Below are positions 1 to 5,860 of a DNA stretch of 7,896 nt, piece after piece. Every line of letters starts with the position of its first letter. The first letter of the stretch is position 1. The notes beneath the pieces are model-generated. The model saw nothing but the letters and a program-made list of their open reading frames with translations. It did not search any database and was not told the origin of the DNA. The position numbers were made by a program, and so were the translations under genes. The stretch lies in contig PFNU01000081.1 of the NCBI GenBank assembly GCA_002792135.1, positions 1 through 7,896 of the forward strand, in the 5' to 3' direction. The stretch is from a bacterium (Candidatus Torokbacteria) CG_4_10_14_0_2_um_filter_35_8. Lineage in GTDB: Bacteria > Patescibacteriota > GCA-2792135.

Positions 1-862
1 TTAAAACTAAACTTTGTCCTGGTATGGAATCTTCAGTAGATAAAACCTGTTTTACTTTTCCCGTGGAATCAACTTCTACTTCTTTACTACCATAGACTCC
101 TCGCAAAATTTGTTCATAAGATTTCTCAAGACCTGTTTTCCCTATAGTGTCAGTTAGAATATACCCTTCTTCTTTTTTTGTTTCTAGCTCTTCTTTACTC
201 AACTTGCCCGTATATCCTAATATATGTGAAAAATAAGGGCTTTCCTGATATTCTCTTTGGGCATAGGTTCTAATTTTTATGCCGGGAATTTCAGAAAGTT
301 CTACTTCAGCAAGTAATGAATCCTCTTTAGAGAGATGTTCTTTAATTAAAATTTCCTCTAGAGAAAAAGGGTGTGTGTTTTTGATTTTTTGAGTAACTTC
401 TTTTTTATTTAATTTTAGAACGTCACAAACTTTCAGAATTATATTATCTAAATCCTCTTCTTTTTTAGGTAAATTCAATGGTATAGCTACTAAATCAAAA
501 GAAGGAATATTGCGTACTAGAATACGATTTTTACTATCATAAATTATTCCTCTTGCCGAGGGTACTGCTTCTCTCCGAGTTTTATTTAACGATGCCATCT
601 CCTTGTAATATTCTCCTTTTATTACCTGAAGATAAAACATCCTGAAAGTAAGAATTGAAATAAAGAGGATTAATACTACTCGAAAGCTTCTAATTAATGA
701 TTTAGAGTATTCTTGACTTGGTTTTCTGTCTTTATCAATAGGTTCAAAAAAGGTTTCTTCTATTTCTAAAGAAGATCTTTTTTCTTTCTCAGTGCTTTCT
801 TTATCTTCATATAGTGTAACTTTTTCTACTAAATTTTCTAAGTTTATCTTTCTTTTTGGCAT
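1..862 (-). CDS. mrdA: Penicillin-binding protein 2 (elongasome transpeptidase), 5' part only
   Basis: This is the N-terminal 287 codons of a class B penicillin-binding protein; the frame is open to the left edge, so the catalytic transpeptidase domain (SxxK, SxN, KTG) lies outside the window. PBP2 cross-links peptidoglycan during lateral wall growth, working with RodA and MreBCD. Visible features: a charged cytoplasmic tail of about 57 residues, one membrane anchor at about residues 58-79 (SFRVVLILFISILTF), then the class B pedestal/dimerisation domain. The family motif RGIIYDSKNRILVRN starts near residue 104, and further in are IPGIKIRTYAQREY, SHILGYTGKLS and TIGKTGLEKSYEQILRG. The ATG at 860-862 was chosen because the next in-frame ATGs (residues 75 and 89) would destroy the anchor. 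No Shine-Dalgarno is seen before it. The position after mreBCD is the classical one and supports PBP2 rather than FtsI. The long N-terminal tail is somewhat unusual. Confidence 0.9.
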   Translation of the reverse strand, partial: MPKRKINLENLVEKVTLYEDKESTEKEKRSSLEIEETFFEPIDKDRKPSQEYSKSLIRSFRVVLILFISILTFRMFYLQVIKGEYYKEMASLNKTRREAVPSARGIIYDSKNRILVRNIPSFDLVAIPLNLPKKEEDLDNIILKVCDVLKLNKKEVTQKIKNTHPFSLEEILIKEHLSKEDSLLAEVELSEIPGIKIRTYAQREYQESPYFSHILGYTGKLSKEELETKKEEGYILTDTIGKTGLEKSYEQILRGVYGSKEVEVDSTGKVKQVLSTEDSIPGQSLVL

Positions 863-901
863 TGGAGAAGTCGAAAAGATAACTTAAGATGAAAAGTAAT
901 A

Positions 902-946
902 CGAATTATGCGAATCCGCCCTGGGCGGACGAATTTCTGTGCGAAT
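902..946. repeat. CGAAT cluster around a GC-rich palindrome
   Basis: The spacer between mreD and mrdA holds four copies of CGAAT (starting at 902, 911, 930 and 942). Between the second and third is a perfect inverted repeat, TCCGCCC-T-GGGCGGA, at 915-929. This block is strikingly GC-rich against its AT-rich surroundings. As RNA it would form a short stem of about 6 pairs with a 3-nt loop, but no U-tract follows it in either direction, so it is not a standard intrinsic terminator. It resembles a dispersed intergenic repeat, but copy number cannot be judged from one window. Confidence 0.6.
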
Positions 947-969
947 GTAAGTGAATCAGGAATCGTGAA

Positions 970-1004
970 TTAGGAATTAGGGGATTAGGTTACTAGGCTA
1001 CTAG
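970..1004. repeat. Degenerate TTAGG repeat tract (mreD-mrdA spacer)
   Basis: A run of imperfect TTAGG/CTAGG units on the plus strand: TTAGGAATTAGGGG, then ATTAGGTTACTAGGCTACTAG. The coding-strand reading is CCTAA-rich. Similar tracts occur at 2433-2466, 4899-4940 and, in short form, 7830-7839. The spacer contains no convincing ORF. Confidence 0.6.
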
Positions 1005-1071
1005 AGTTCATTACGATTATAATTTCTGAACTTATACTATCTTTAAATTTTAAATTTGGAATTTTATTCAC

Positions 1072-1099
1072 TAGTCCCTGATCTTTAGTCCCTGGTCTC
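1072..1099. repeat. Two tandem copies of a 14-bp unit just after mreD
   Basis: Positions 1072-1085 (TAGTCCCTGATCTT) and 1086-1099 (TAGTCCCTGGTCTC) are adjacent direct copies differing at two positions. They start 9 bp downstream of the mreD stop codon. Function is unknown; the unit looks like another member of the same short-word, slippage-prone spacer DNA. Confidence 0.65.
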
Positions 1100-1107
1100 T
1101 AATTCTA

Positions 1108-1626
1108 TCAAGAAATTTCAATCTGTCTCTCGTATAACTTAAGCCATGTAGAAACTTTCCAGAATACTTTAAATAAGATAATTTGAGCAATAAGATTTCC
1201 CAGAATTTTTCCTGCCAGGAGTTGGAATGATAAAAAATTTGAAAGGTCAATAAAAGAATATTCCCAAATAATCAGTAGCTCTGCTAGACTCCAATAGAAG
1301 CTAAAATAAATAACAGTAGCAATAAAAGTAATAATTAGAATAACATATAATTTAGGTTCAGAGAATAAGGAGTGACTTATAACGTTAATTAGAAAAGTGA
1401 TTATAACAAAAGTAATAATAAATAAGCCAAAAGGCGTCATGGAAAGAATATCCAAAATAAAGCCTCCTGTAAATGCTAGCAAAAGAGTACTTTTGTAATC
1501 TTGAAAGATAGCCCATGAAATTAAAAAAACAAAAGGAATATTAAAAAGTGAGGGAAAGTATTTCACAAGTGTTATTTGCAAGATAACAGTGCTAATTGTA
1601 AGTAAAATACCAACGAAAAGTTTCAT
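1108..1626 (-). CDS. mreD: Rod shape-determining protein MreD
   Basis: A 172-residue, very hydrophobic protein with about five predicted membrane segments, starting MKLFVGILLTISTVILQITLV. This matches the usual MreD size (about 160-180 residues) and topology. The segment LLLAFTGGFILDILSMTPFGLF carries the small-residue and D/P pattern typical of MreD around its second and third membrane spans. MreD is an inner-membrane partner of MreC in the elongasome, and sequence conservation in the family is low, so the call leans on hydrophobicity plus position. The ATG overlaps the mreC stop in an ATGA arrangement, which implies translational coupling and supports the start. The stop is TGA. A 245-bp spacer separates it from mrdA downstream. 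Confidence 0.88.
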   Translation of the reverse strand: MKLFVGILLTISTVILQITLVKYFPSLFNIPFVFLISWAIFQDYKSTLLLAFTGGFILDILSMTPFGLFIITFVIITFLINVISHSLFSEPKLYVILIITFIATVIYFSFYWSLAELLIIWEYSFIDLSNFLSFQLLAGKILGNLIAQIILFKVFWKVSTWLKLYERQIEIS

Positions 1627-2429
1627 TTATTTTTCAAAACAAAGACTATTTCTAAAGATTTAAAACTTATGGGTGATCTAATACTTGCTTTCTGAAAAAT
1701 TTCATTATCCGATGACTCTATTTCCCAAATTTTACCAATAATCAATCCTTTAGGTAAACTTTCTTCTAAACCCGCAGTGATCACTATATCTTGTGCTTTC
1801 AGCAAAGCATTTTGAGGAATCATTTCCATTCGCAGGCCTAAGCCATGCTCTCCTTTAACAATTCCTCGAGCCCTAGAATCTTGTACTATACCGCTTACCC
1901 TACTCTCTGTGTTAGTAATTAAGAGAATTTTTGAACTTCTCTTGTCTACTTCAATAACTCTACCGATAAGAATTCCATCTGAAACAATTACAGCTAAATC
2001 CTTCTCTACCCCATCTTCTCTGCCTTTATCAATAATTACAAAATCTCCTGGGTTTTCAGGATCAAGGCCAGAGATGTTGCCTGGAATAAGTCTGGCTTCC
2101 TCTTTTTCTGTAAAATCTAAAGCTTCTTTTAAAGCTTGATTTTCCCTTTTTAATTCCTCTGTTTTGACGTTTTTTACTGTAAGCTCTCTTACTTCTTCAG
2201 AAAGTTTCTGATTTTCTCTATTTAAATCTTGAATAGAGATTAAAATAGCAAAAGACTCTGCTATAGAATCTCCTATTTTAAAAGATATTTTTTGAATAGG
2301 AAGAAGCACAAAATAGAGAGAATCTTTCACAGAATCCATTATCTGAAAGTAGTTGAGAACTATAATTCCCACTACAAAAAATAAAGTAATCGCAAAAATC
2401 CAAAATTTGTTTTGGAAAAGCTTTTTCAT
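1623..2429 (-). CDS. mreC: Rod shape-determining protein MreC
   Basis: A 268-residue bitopic membrane protein that scaffolds the elongasome outside the membrane, linking MreB/MreD to PBP2. It has a short basic N-terminus (MKKLFQNK), one membrane segment at about residues 9-27, and a coiled coil at about 66-106 (LNRENQKLSEEVRELTVKN onward). The MreC beta-barrel region follows: GNISGLDPENPGDFVIIDKG, then DGILIGRVIEVDKRSSKILLI and VITAGLEESLPKGLIIGKI. These are hallmark MreC strands (G-x-V near a lock on TD/NxES, then G-x-x-x-x-P-x-G-x-x-I-G). Length is normal. The start ATG is preceded directly by a CCTAACCCCTAATTA tract with no Shine-Dalgarno. It lies 82 bp after mreB, and its TGA stop overlaps the mreD start. 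Confidence 0.95.
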   Translation of the reverse strand: MKKLFQNKFWIFAITLFFVVGIIVLNYFQIMDSVKDSLYFVLLPIQKISFKIGDSIAESFAILISIQDLNRENQKLSEEVRELTVKNVKTEELKRENQALKEALDFTEKEEARLIPGNISGLDPENPGDFVIIDKGREDGVEKDLAVIVSDGILIGRVIEVDKRSSKILLITNTESRVSGIVQDSRARGIVKGEHGLGLRMEMIPQNALLKAQDIVITAGLEESLPKGLIIGKIWEIESSDNEIFQKASIRSPISFKSLEIVFVLKNK

Positions 2430-2432
2430 TAA

Positions 2433-2515
2433 TTAGGGGTTAGGTGGTAGAGGTTAGGTGATAGGGAGCAAAAATTAAATTTCTAAAGATTCAATTTCTA
2501 CAACCTATAACCTAA
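2433..2515. repeat. TTAGG/CCTAA inverted repeat between mreB and mreC
   Basis: The mreB-mreC spacer is made of TTAGG-type units on the plus strand (2433-2466: TTAGGGGTTAGGTGGTAG, then AGGTTAGGTGATAGGG) facing CCTAT/CCTAA units at 2498-2515. The arms 2433-2450 and 2498-2515 are reverse complements at 14 of 18 positions. Transcribed, this could form an imperfect hairpin that takes in the mreB stop codon (2512-2514) and ends 3 nt before the mreC ATG. It has no U-tract, so a processing or translation-control role is only a possibility. Confidence 0.6.
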
Positions 2516-3567
2516 ACAGGTACTTCCCTTTTATCAGGAGACAGCAAGATCTCCCCTAAAGCATCTAGATCCTCCAAAACAACCCCACACCCTCTTGCTA
2601 CACAAGTTAGAGGATCATCTGCAATATGCACTGGAATACCTGTTTCTTTTGAAATGAGCTTATTAAGTAAACGTAAAAGAGCTCCGCCTCCAGAAAGCAC
2701 GATACCTTTTTCCATAATATCGGCAACAAGTTCAGGAGGTGTCTCTTCTATAGTTGCTTTAACATTACTAACCAAAGTTTTTATAGAGGGACTTAAAGCT
2801 TTTCTTACTTGTTCATCGGTCACTTTTGCCTTTTTAGGAAGACCTGTTACTAGATCTCTGCCTTTCATAATGTAAGCGAGTGGCTCTTTGAGAGGTATAG
2901 CAGATCCGATAGCAATCTTAATATCCTCTGCAGTACGTTCCCCAATAAGTAAGTTAAATTCACTTCTTGCAAAATCAACAACATTTTCGTCAAGCTCAGT
3001 ACCTGCAATTCGGAGAGAACGAGAAACAACAACTCCTCCTAAAGAAATTACCGCAATTTCAGTAGTACCTCCACCAATATCACAAATCATACTTCCTTCA
3101 GAATCTTGTATAGGAAGCTTAGCACCAATAGATGCTGCCATGGTTTCTTCTATTAAATATGTTTTTCTAGCACCGGCGTTAATCGCTGCATCTTCTACTG
3201 CTTTTCTTTCTACTTCTGTAATTCCTAAAGGTACTCCTATTATCACTCTTGGCCTTGGTAAAAGGTTAAAACCTTCTCGATGTACTTTTTCAATAAAATA
3301 ACGAAGCATCTTCTCAGTAATTTCAAAATCAGAAATCACTCCATCGGATAGAGGTTTGGTTGCTACAATATGAGCCGGAGTCTTACCTACCATTTTTCGA
3401 GCATCATTACCAATAGCTAAAATCTGATCAGTTTTTTTATTAATAGCCACAATCGAAGGTTCATTAATAATAATGCCTTTTCCTTTTACATAGACTAAAG
3501 TATTTGCTGTTCCTAAATCTATTCCTATGTCTTGTGAAAAAGCACCAAAAAGTCTACTGAAAATCAT
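2512..3567 (-). CDS. mreB: Rod shape-determining protein MreB (bacterial actin)
   Basis: A 351-residue actin-fold ATPase that polymerises under the membrane and directs lateral wall synthesis. Nucleotide-site motifs are clear: phosphate-1 DIGIDLGTANTLVY at residues 13-26, phosphate-2 DIGGGTTEIAVISLGG at about 163-178, and the adenosine motif GIVLSGGGALL at 288-298. The N-terminus (MIFSRLFGAFSQ) is a short hydrophobic segment suited to the membrane-binding amphipathic helix of MreB. The usual EEPMAAAIGA appears as EETMAASIGA (140-149), a mild divergence. Length is standard. It is the first gene of the mre cluster, with a promoter-like element about 32 bp upstream and no Shine-Dalgarno before the ATG. 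The family assignment is secure; bacteria may carry MreB paralogues (Mbl), but being first in mreBCD favours MreB itself. Confidence 0.98.
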   Translation of the reverse strand: MIFSRLFGAFSQDIGIDLGTANTLVYVKGKGIIINEPSIVAINKKTDQILAIGNDARKMVGKTPAHIVATKPLSDGVISDFEITEKMLRYFIEKVHREGFNLLPRPRVIIGVPLGITEVERKAVEDAAINAGARKTYLIEETMAASIGAKLPIQDSEGSMICDIGGGTTEIAVISLGGVVVSRSLRIAGTELDENVVDFARSEFNLLIGERTAEDIKIAIGSAIPLKEPLAYIMKGRDLVTGLPKKAKVTDEQVRKALSPSIKTLVSNVKATIEETPPELVADIMEKGIVLSGGGALLRLLNKLISKETGIPVHIADDPLTCVARGCGVVLEDLDALGEILLSPDKREVPV

Positions 3568-3598
3568 AGTTAGTTAATAAGTATTTCGAGTTAGTTAT

Positions 3599-3627
3599 AG
3601 ATTAGCTAAAAAAAGGTGTTAAGTCAA
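3599..3627 (-). promoter_or_regulatory. Candidate sigma-70-type promoter of mreBCD
   Basis: On the minus strand a TTGACT -35 box (3622-3627) is followed by a 17-nt spacer and TAATCT (3599-3604). The -35 matches 5 of 6 consensus bases; the -10 matches 3 of 6 but keeps the key T, A and final T. Predicted transcription would start near 3592, leaving a leader of about 25 nt before the mreB ATG. The terminator-like hairpin upstream supports a new transcription unit here. Confidence 0.5.
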
Positions 3628-3672
3628 AAGGGTTAATTTTTAAAGAGATAGTAAATCCTAAGCACCAAATCC

Positions 3673-3699
3673 AAAATTCTTCAGCTTCTAGCTGAAGAA
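3673..3699 (-). terminator. Probable intrinsic terminator after rseP
   Basis: A perfect 10-bp stem, TTCTTCAGCT paired with AGCTGAAGAA (arms 3677-3686 and 3690-3699), closes a 3-nt loop. In the minus direction the stem is followed by TTTTGG, a short U-tract (3673-3676). It lies about 68 nt past the rseP stop and upstream of the mreB promoter, the expected place for a terminator between the two units. The stem is only moderately GC-rich, so termination may be leaky. A separate 7+1+7 palindrome (TTTATAG-T-CTATAAA, 3731-3745) lies between the stop codon and this hairpin. Confidence 0.5.
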
Positions 3700-3767
3700 A
3701 TTCGAATTTAGAGTTTCTGCAATCCAATCTTTTATAGTCTATAAACTGACTTTCATTCTTTTGTTAC

Positions 3768-4898
3768 TTAACCACCCACAATTCTTTCTATAGCATTCCA
3801 GAATTTCTCTTTCCACTTGAAAATATCTCTAAAAGTTACAAAGGCAAGAAGGATAATTAAAGCATAAAAACCTACTTGATGAGCCAAAGTTTCTAAGTTA
3901 ACATTTACTTTCTTTCCTTTTCTTATTTTTTCTAGAAGAAGAAAGAAAAATCTTCCTCCATCAAGCGCTGGAATAGGAAAAAAGTTGATAATTCCTAAGT
4001 TAATAGAGAGAATAGCCGTAAGCTGTAATACATAAATCCAACCTTGATCAATAGCTCTTCCTGTGAGAACTGCAATTCCTACAGGGCCTGCTACTTCTAG
4101 GGGAACTGCTTGAGGAATAAAGACACCTTTAATTAGTTGCCAAAAACCGGTAAGAATTGCTAGAAAAGTAAAAAAAGTTGCCTCTGCCCCTTTCCATAAA
4201 GCTAGGTACCAGGGATAAGATACTATACCAATTTTAGCTAGGCCTACTCCTAAAGCCCCTTCTCCTTCTGGAGGGTCAGTTCTCGGAGTAATTTTTTTAG
4301 TTAAGTTGGTTTTTCTTCTTTTTATTTCTAAACTTATTTCTGCTCCTTGTCTTTCTTTAATTTTTTCTATTATCTCTGATATATTATTAGCTTTTTCACC
4401 ATCAATAGCTATAATAGTATCTCTTACTTGCAAACCTACTTTTTCTGCTGGGCTTCCTTTGTTCACATAACTTATGATAACTTCCTTATTTTTAATACGA
4501 GTACTAGTTTCTGCTAGTACCTTTTCGTCCAAAATAGCAGGGATTCCAATATTAAATCCTATAGAAAGGAGAACAACAGCAAGAGCAAAATTCATTAAAA
4601 CTCCGGCAGAGATAGTTAAAGCACGGGCAGACCACGGTCTGTTCTGAAAGCTTCGAGGATCTTCTTTTGCTTTGTCCTCATTTTCTTCTCCTAAAATTTT
4701 TACAAAACCACCAAAAGGAATTAAGTTAAGAGAATAAACTACCCCACCTTTTTTAACCCCATAAACTCTAGGAGGATAGCCAAGACCAAACTCTTCTATC
4801 TTCATGCCCATTTTCTTAGCCACAAAAAAGTGTCCTATTTCATGTGCTAGGATTAGGATGCTAAGAATGATTATAAATGTGATAATTGTAATTAACAT
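3768..4898 (-). CDS. rseP: RseP/SpoIVFB-family site-2 zinc metalloprotease, single PDZ
   Basis: A 376-residue intramembrane protease that cleaves membrane substrates, such as anti-sigma factors or signal-peptide remnants, within the bilayer. Active-site motifs are intact: HEIGH at residues 19-23 in the first membrane span (two zinc-ligand His and the catalytic Glu), and NFFPIPALDGG at 305-315, whose Asp313 is the third zinc ligand. PFGGFVKI (61-68) and GVLMN (99-103) are family signatures. One PDZ domain at about 138-205 (NKGSPAEKVGLQVRDTIIAI) sits between the second and third spans. Length and the single PDZ match the shorter Gram-positive/cyanobacterial form, not the two-PDZ E. coli RseP of about 450 residues. 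The ATG makes the first span complete and is preceded by CCTCC and a CCTAA tract, with no Shine-Dalgarno. Its substrate here is unknown: no anti-sigma factor is nearby. Confidence 0.95.
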   Translation of the reverse strand: MLITIITFIIILSILILAHEIGHFFVAKKMGMKIEEFGLGYPPRVYGVKKGGVVYSLNLIPFGGFVKILGEENEDKAKEDPRSFQNRPWSARALTISAGVLMNFALAVVLLSIGFNIGIPAILDEKVLAETSTRIKNKEVIISYVNKGSPAEKVGLQVRDTIIAIDGEKANNISEIIEKIKERQGAEISLEIKRRKTNLTKKITPRTDPPEGEGALGVGLAKIGIVSYPWYLALWKGAEATFFTFLAILTGFWQLIKGVFIPQAVPLEVAGPVGIAVLTGRAIDQGWIYVLQLTAILSINLGIINFFPIPALDGGRFFFLLLEKIRKGKKVNVNLETLAHQVGFYALIILLAFVTFRDIFKWKEKFWNAIERIVGG

Positions 4899-4940
4899 GG
4901 AGGATTAGGGGTTAGGATGTTAGGAATTAGGAAGTTGGGG
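4899..4940. repeat. Degenerate TTAGG tract abutting the rseP start
   Basis: On the plus strand, GGAGGATTAGGGGTTAGG is followed by ATGTTAGGAATTAGGAAGTTGGGG, giving four clear TTAGG units. On the coding strand this is a CCTAA-rich leader that ends directly at the rseP ATG, as at mreC. The tract may have been inserted or expanded at the 3' end of the S23 remnant, whose frame runs on through it. Confidence 0.65.
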
Positions 4941-5203
4941 AAGTCTAGTTTCTCAGAGAAGCGGCTTTTAAGTAAGCAGCTATAGTATTTAATATTTTCA
5001 ATTACTTCGTTTAATAGATTATCGACTTCTATATAATCTAGATTTCTACTAAAAGATAATCTTTTCGTTATCTCTATTTAAGTTTCTAATTCTGCTCCTG
5101 ATTTATAGGCAATAATTAAAAATTTATGAAAGACTTTTTTACTACTTCTCTTACGACCCTCAGCAATATTAGAAGGGACTGATACAACATGATGTCCTTT
5201 TTT
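4937..5203 (-). pseudogene. Decayed S23-type four-helix-bundle protein (23S rRNA IVS protein family)
   Basis: Reading the minus strand from 5203 gives VVSVPSNIAEGRKRSSKKVF, then HKFLIIAYKSGAELET, a TAA stop (5078-5080), and in the same frame IEITKRLSFSRNLDYIEVDN and LLNEVIENIKYYSCLLKS. This follows the S23/four-helix-bundle family closely: S-[IV]-P-S-N-I-A-E-G, the FL..A..S..ELET helix, and the last helix of the bundle. The stop replaces what is normally ELETQ, a one-base CAA-to-TAA change. The N-terminal helix is missing: a TGA lies in frame at 5204-5206 and no homologous sequence is recognisable upstream. So both a nonsense mutation and a 5' loss or frameshift are present. Suppression or restart is possible but unlikely. 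The family is common in CPR genomes and elsewhere; its function is poorly known. With the repeats on either side, this accounts for most of the 384-bp frr-rseP gap. Confidence 0.82.
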
Positions 5204-5234
5204 TCATCTAAGAAGCTAAGAAAAGAAGCTACAA

Positions 5235-5258
5235 GGCACATAGTACGTGCCAAGTGCC
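5235..5258. repeat. GGCAC/GTGCC inverted repeat downstream of frr
   Basis: GGCAC (5235-5239) and GTGCC (5247-5251) form a 5-bp stem with a 7-nt loop, and a second GTGCC at 5254-5258 offers an alternative partner. It starts about 25 nt past the frr stop in the direction of transcription. The T-rich stretch beyond it (TTGTAGCTTCTTTTCTTAG) is not a clean U-tract, so a terminator role is weakly supported. The words GTACTGTG and GTACTATG around it are near-copies, suggesting low-complexity spacer DNA. Confidence 0.35.
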
Positions 5259-5282
5259 GTATTACACAGTACAAGCTGATTC

Positions 5283-5840
5283 CTAATCTTCTCTTATTTC
5301 CTTCTCTTTGCTCTCTTTTATTCTCTCAATCTGCTCCTCAAAACCTTTGATCATCTTCTCAAGCTCACTTTTTGCATTGAATTTCTCATCTTCGGAGATA
5401 GACCCGTCTTTTTTAAGGCCTTGAATTATTTTCCAAACATCCTCTCTTATATTTCTAATACCTATTCTTGCATCTTCTATTTTTTGCTGCAGAATCTTTA
5501 CTAGCTCTTCTCTCCTTTCAGAGGTAAGCTCTGGAAGATTAATTTTAATACTTTTTCCATCATTAATAGGGGAAAGATTTAAACTAGCTTTTTTAATACC
5601 TTCTTCAATGTTTTTTAACACATTCTTATCCCATGGCTTAATGACGATTTGTCTTGCAGAAGGAATAGAAATACTTGCAAGTGAGTTTAGAACATTTTTT
5701 ACCCCATAAGCTTCAATTTCAATATTTTCTACTAAAACAGAGGTTGCTCTTCCTGTACGCAAAGATTTTACTTCGTCTTTTATAAAATCTATAATATTCT
5801 CTATTTTTGGTCTGGTATCTTTAATTAACTCTTGATACAT
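5283..5840 (-). CDS. frr: Ribosome recycling factor
   Basis: A 185-residue protein, exactly the usual RRF length. With EF-G it splits the post-termination ribosome so that subunits can be reused. Family motifs: LRTGRATS at residues 27-34, AYG at 44-46, IKPWD at 67-71, PINDGKSIKINLPELTSERR at 91-110, and ARIGIRNIRED at 124-134. Arg129 and Arg132, which bind rRNA in E. coli RRF, are kept; the following Arg (133) is Glu here. The long alpha-helical parts at both ends form the three-helix bundle (domain I), and residues about 31-104 form domain II. The gene starts 20 bp after the lipoprotein gene, so it is probably cotranscribed with it and holB. No Shine-Dalgarno is visible. The usual frr neighbours pyrH, uppS and cdsA are not present in the window. 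Confidence 0.97.
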   Translation of the reverse strand: MYQELIKDTRPKIENIIDFIKDEVKSLRTGRATSVLVENIEIEAYGVKNVLNSLASISIPSARQIVIKPWDKNVLKNIEEGIKKASLNLSPINDGKSIKINLPELTSERREELVKILQQKIEDARIGIRNIREDVWKIIQGLKKDGSISEDEKFNAKSELEKMIKGFEEQIERIKESKEKEIRED

Positions 5841-5860
5841 AAAGTTATCTTAGATTATTT

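Noticed and set aside
970..1004. TTAGG tracts as telomeric repeats or a linear chromosome end
   Set aside because: Units are degenerate, short, interspersed among housekeeping genes and internal to the window; true telomeres would be long, terminal and regular.
1016..1023. TATAAT-like -10 box upstream of mrdA (ATTATAAT)
   Set aside because: The word is palindromic, so it reads on both strands; there is no acceptable -35 at 16-18 nt, and it would give a leader of about 150 nt. AT-rich spacers produce such words by chance.
863..1107. CRISPR-like array in the mreD-mrdA spacer
   Set aside because: The repeats are short (5-14 bp), adjacent or irregularly spaced, with no equal-length unique spacers and no cas genes.
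1909..2139. Plus-strand open frame of 76 codons inside mreC
   Set aside because: It lies entirely opposite the conserved MreC coding frame, is Ser/Ile/Pro-rich in the manner of antisense shadows, and has no recognisable motif.
2654..3301. Two plus-strand open frames (2654-2875 and 2888-3301) inside mreB
   Set aside because: Both are antisense to strongly conserved actin-fold coding sequence and have low-complexity Ser-rich translations with no family signature.
4899..5282. Possible small RNA or riboswitch in the frr-rseP gap
   Set aside because: The gap is largely explained by the S23 remnant and repeats; the hairpins present are short and no conserved riboswitch core was recognised.
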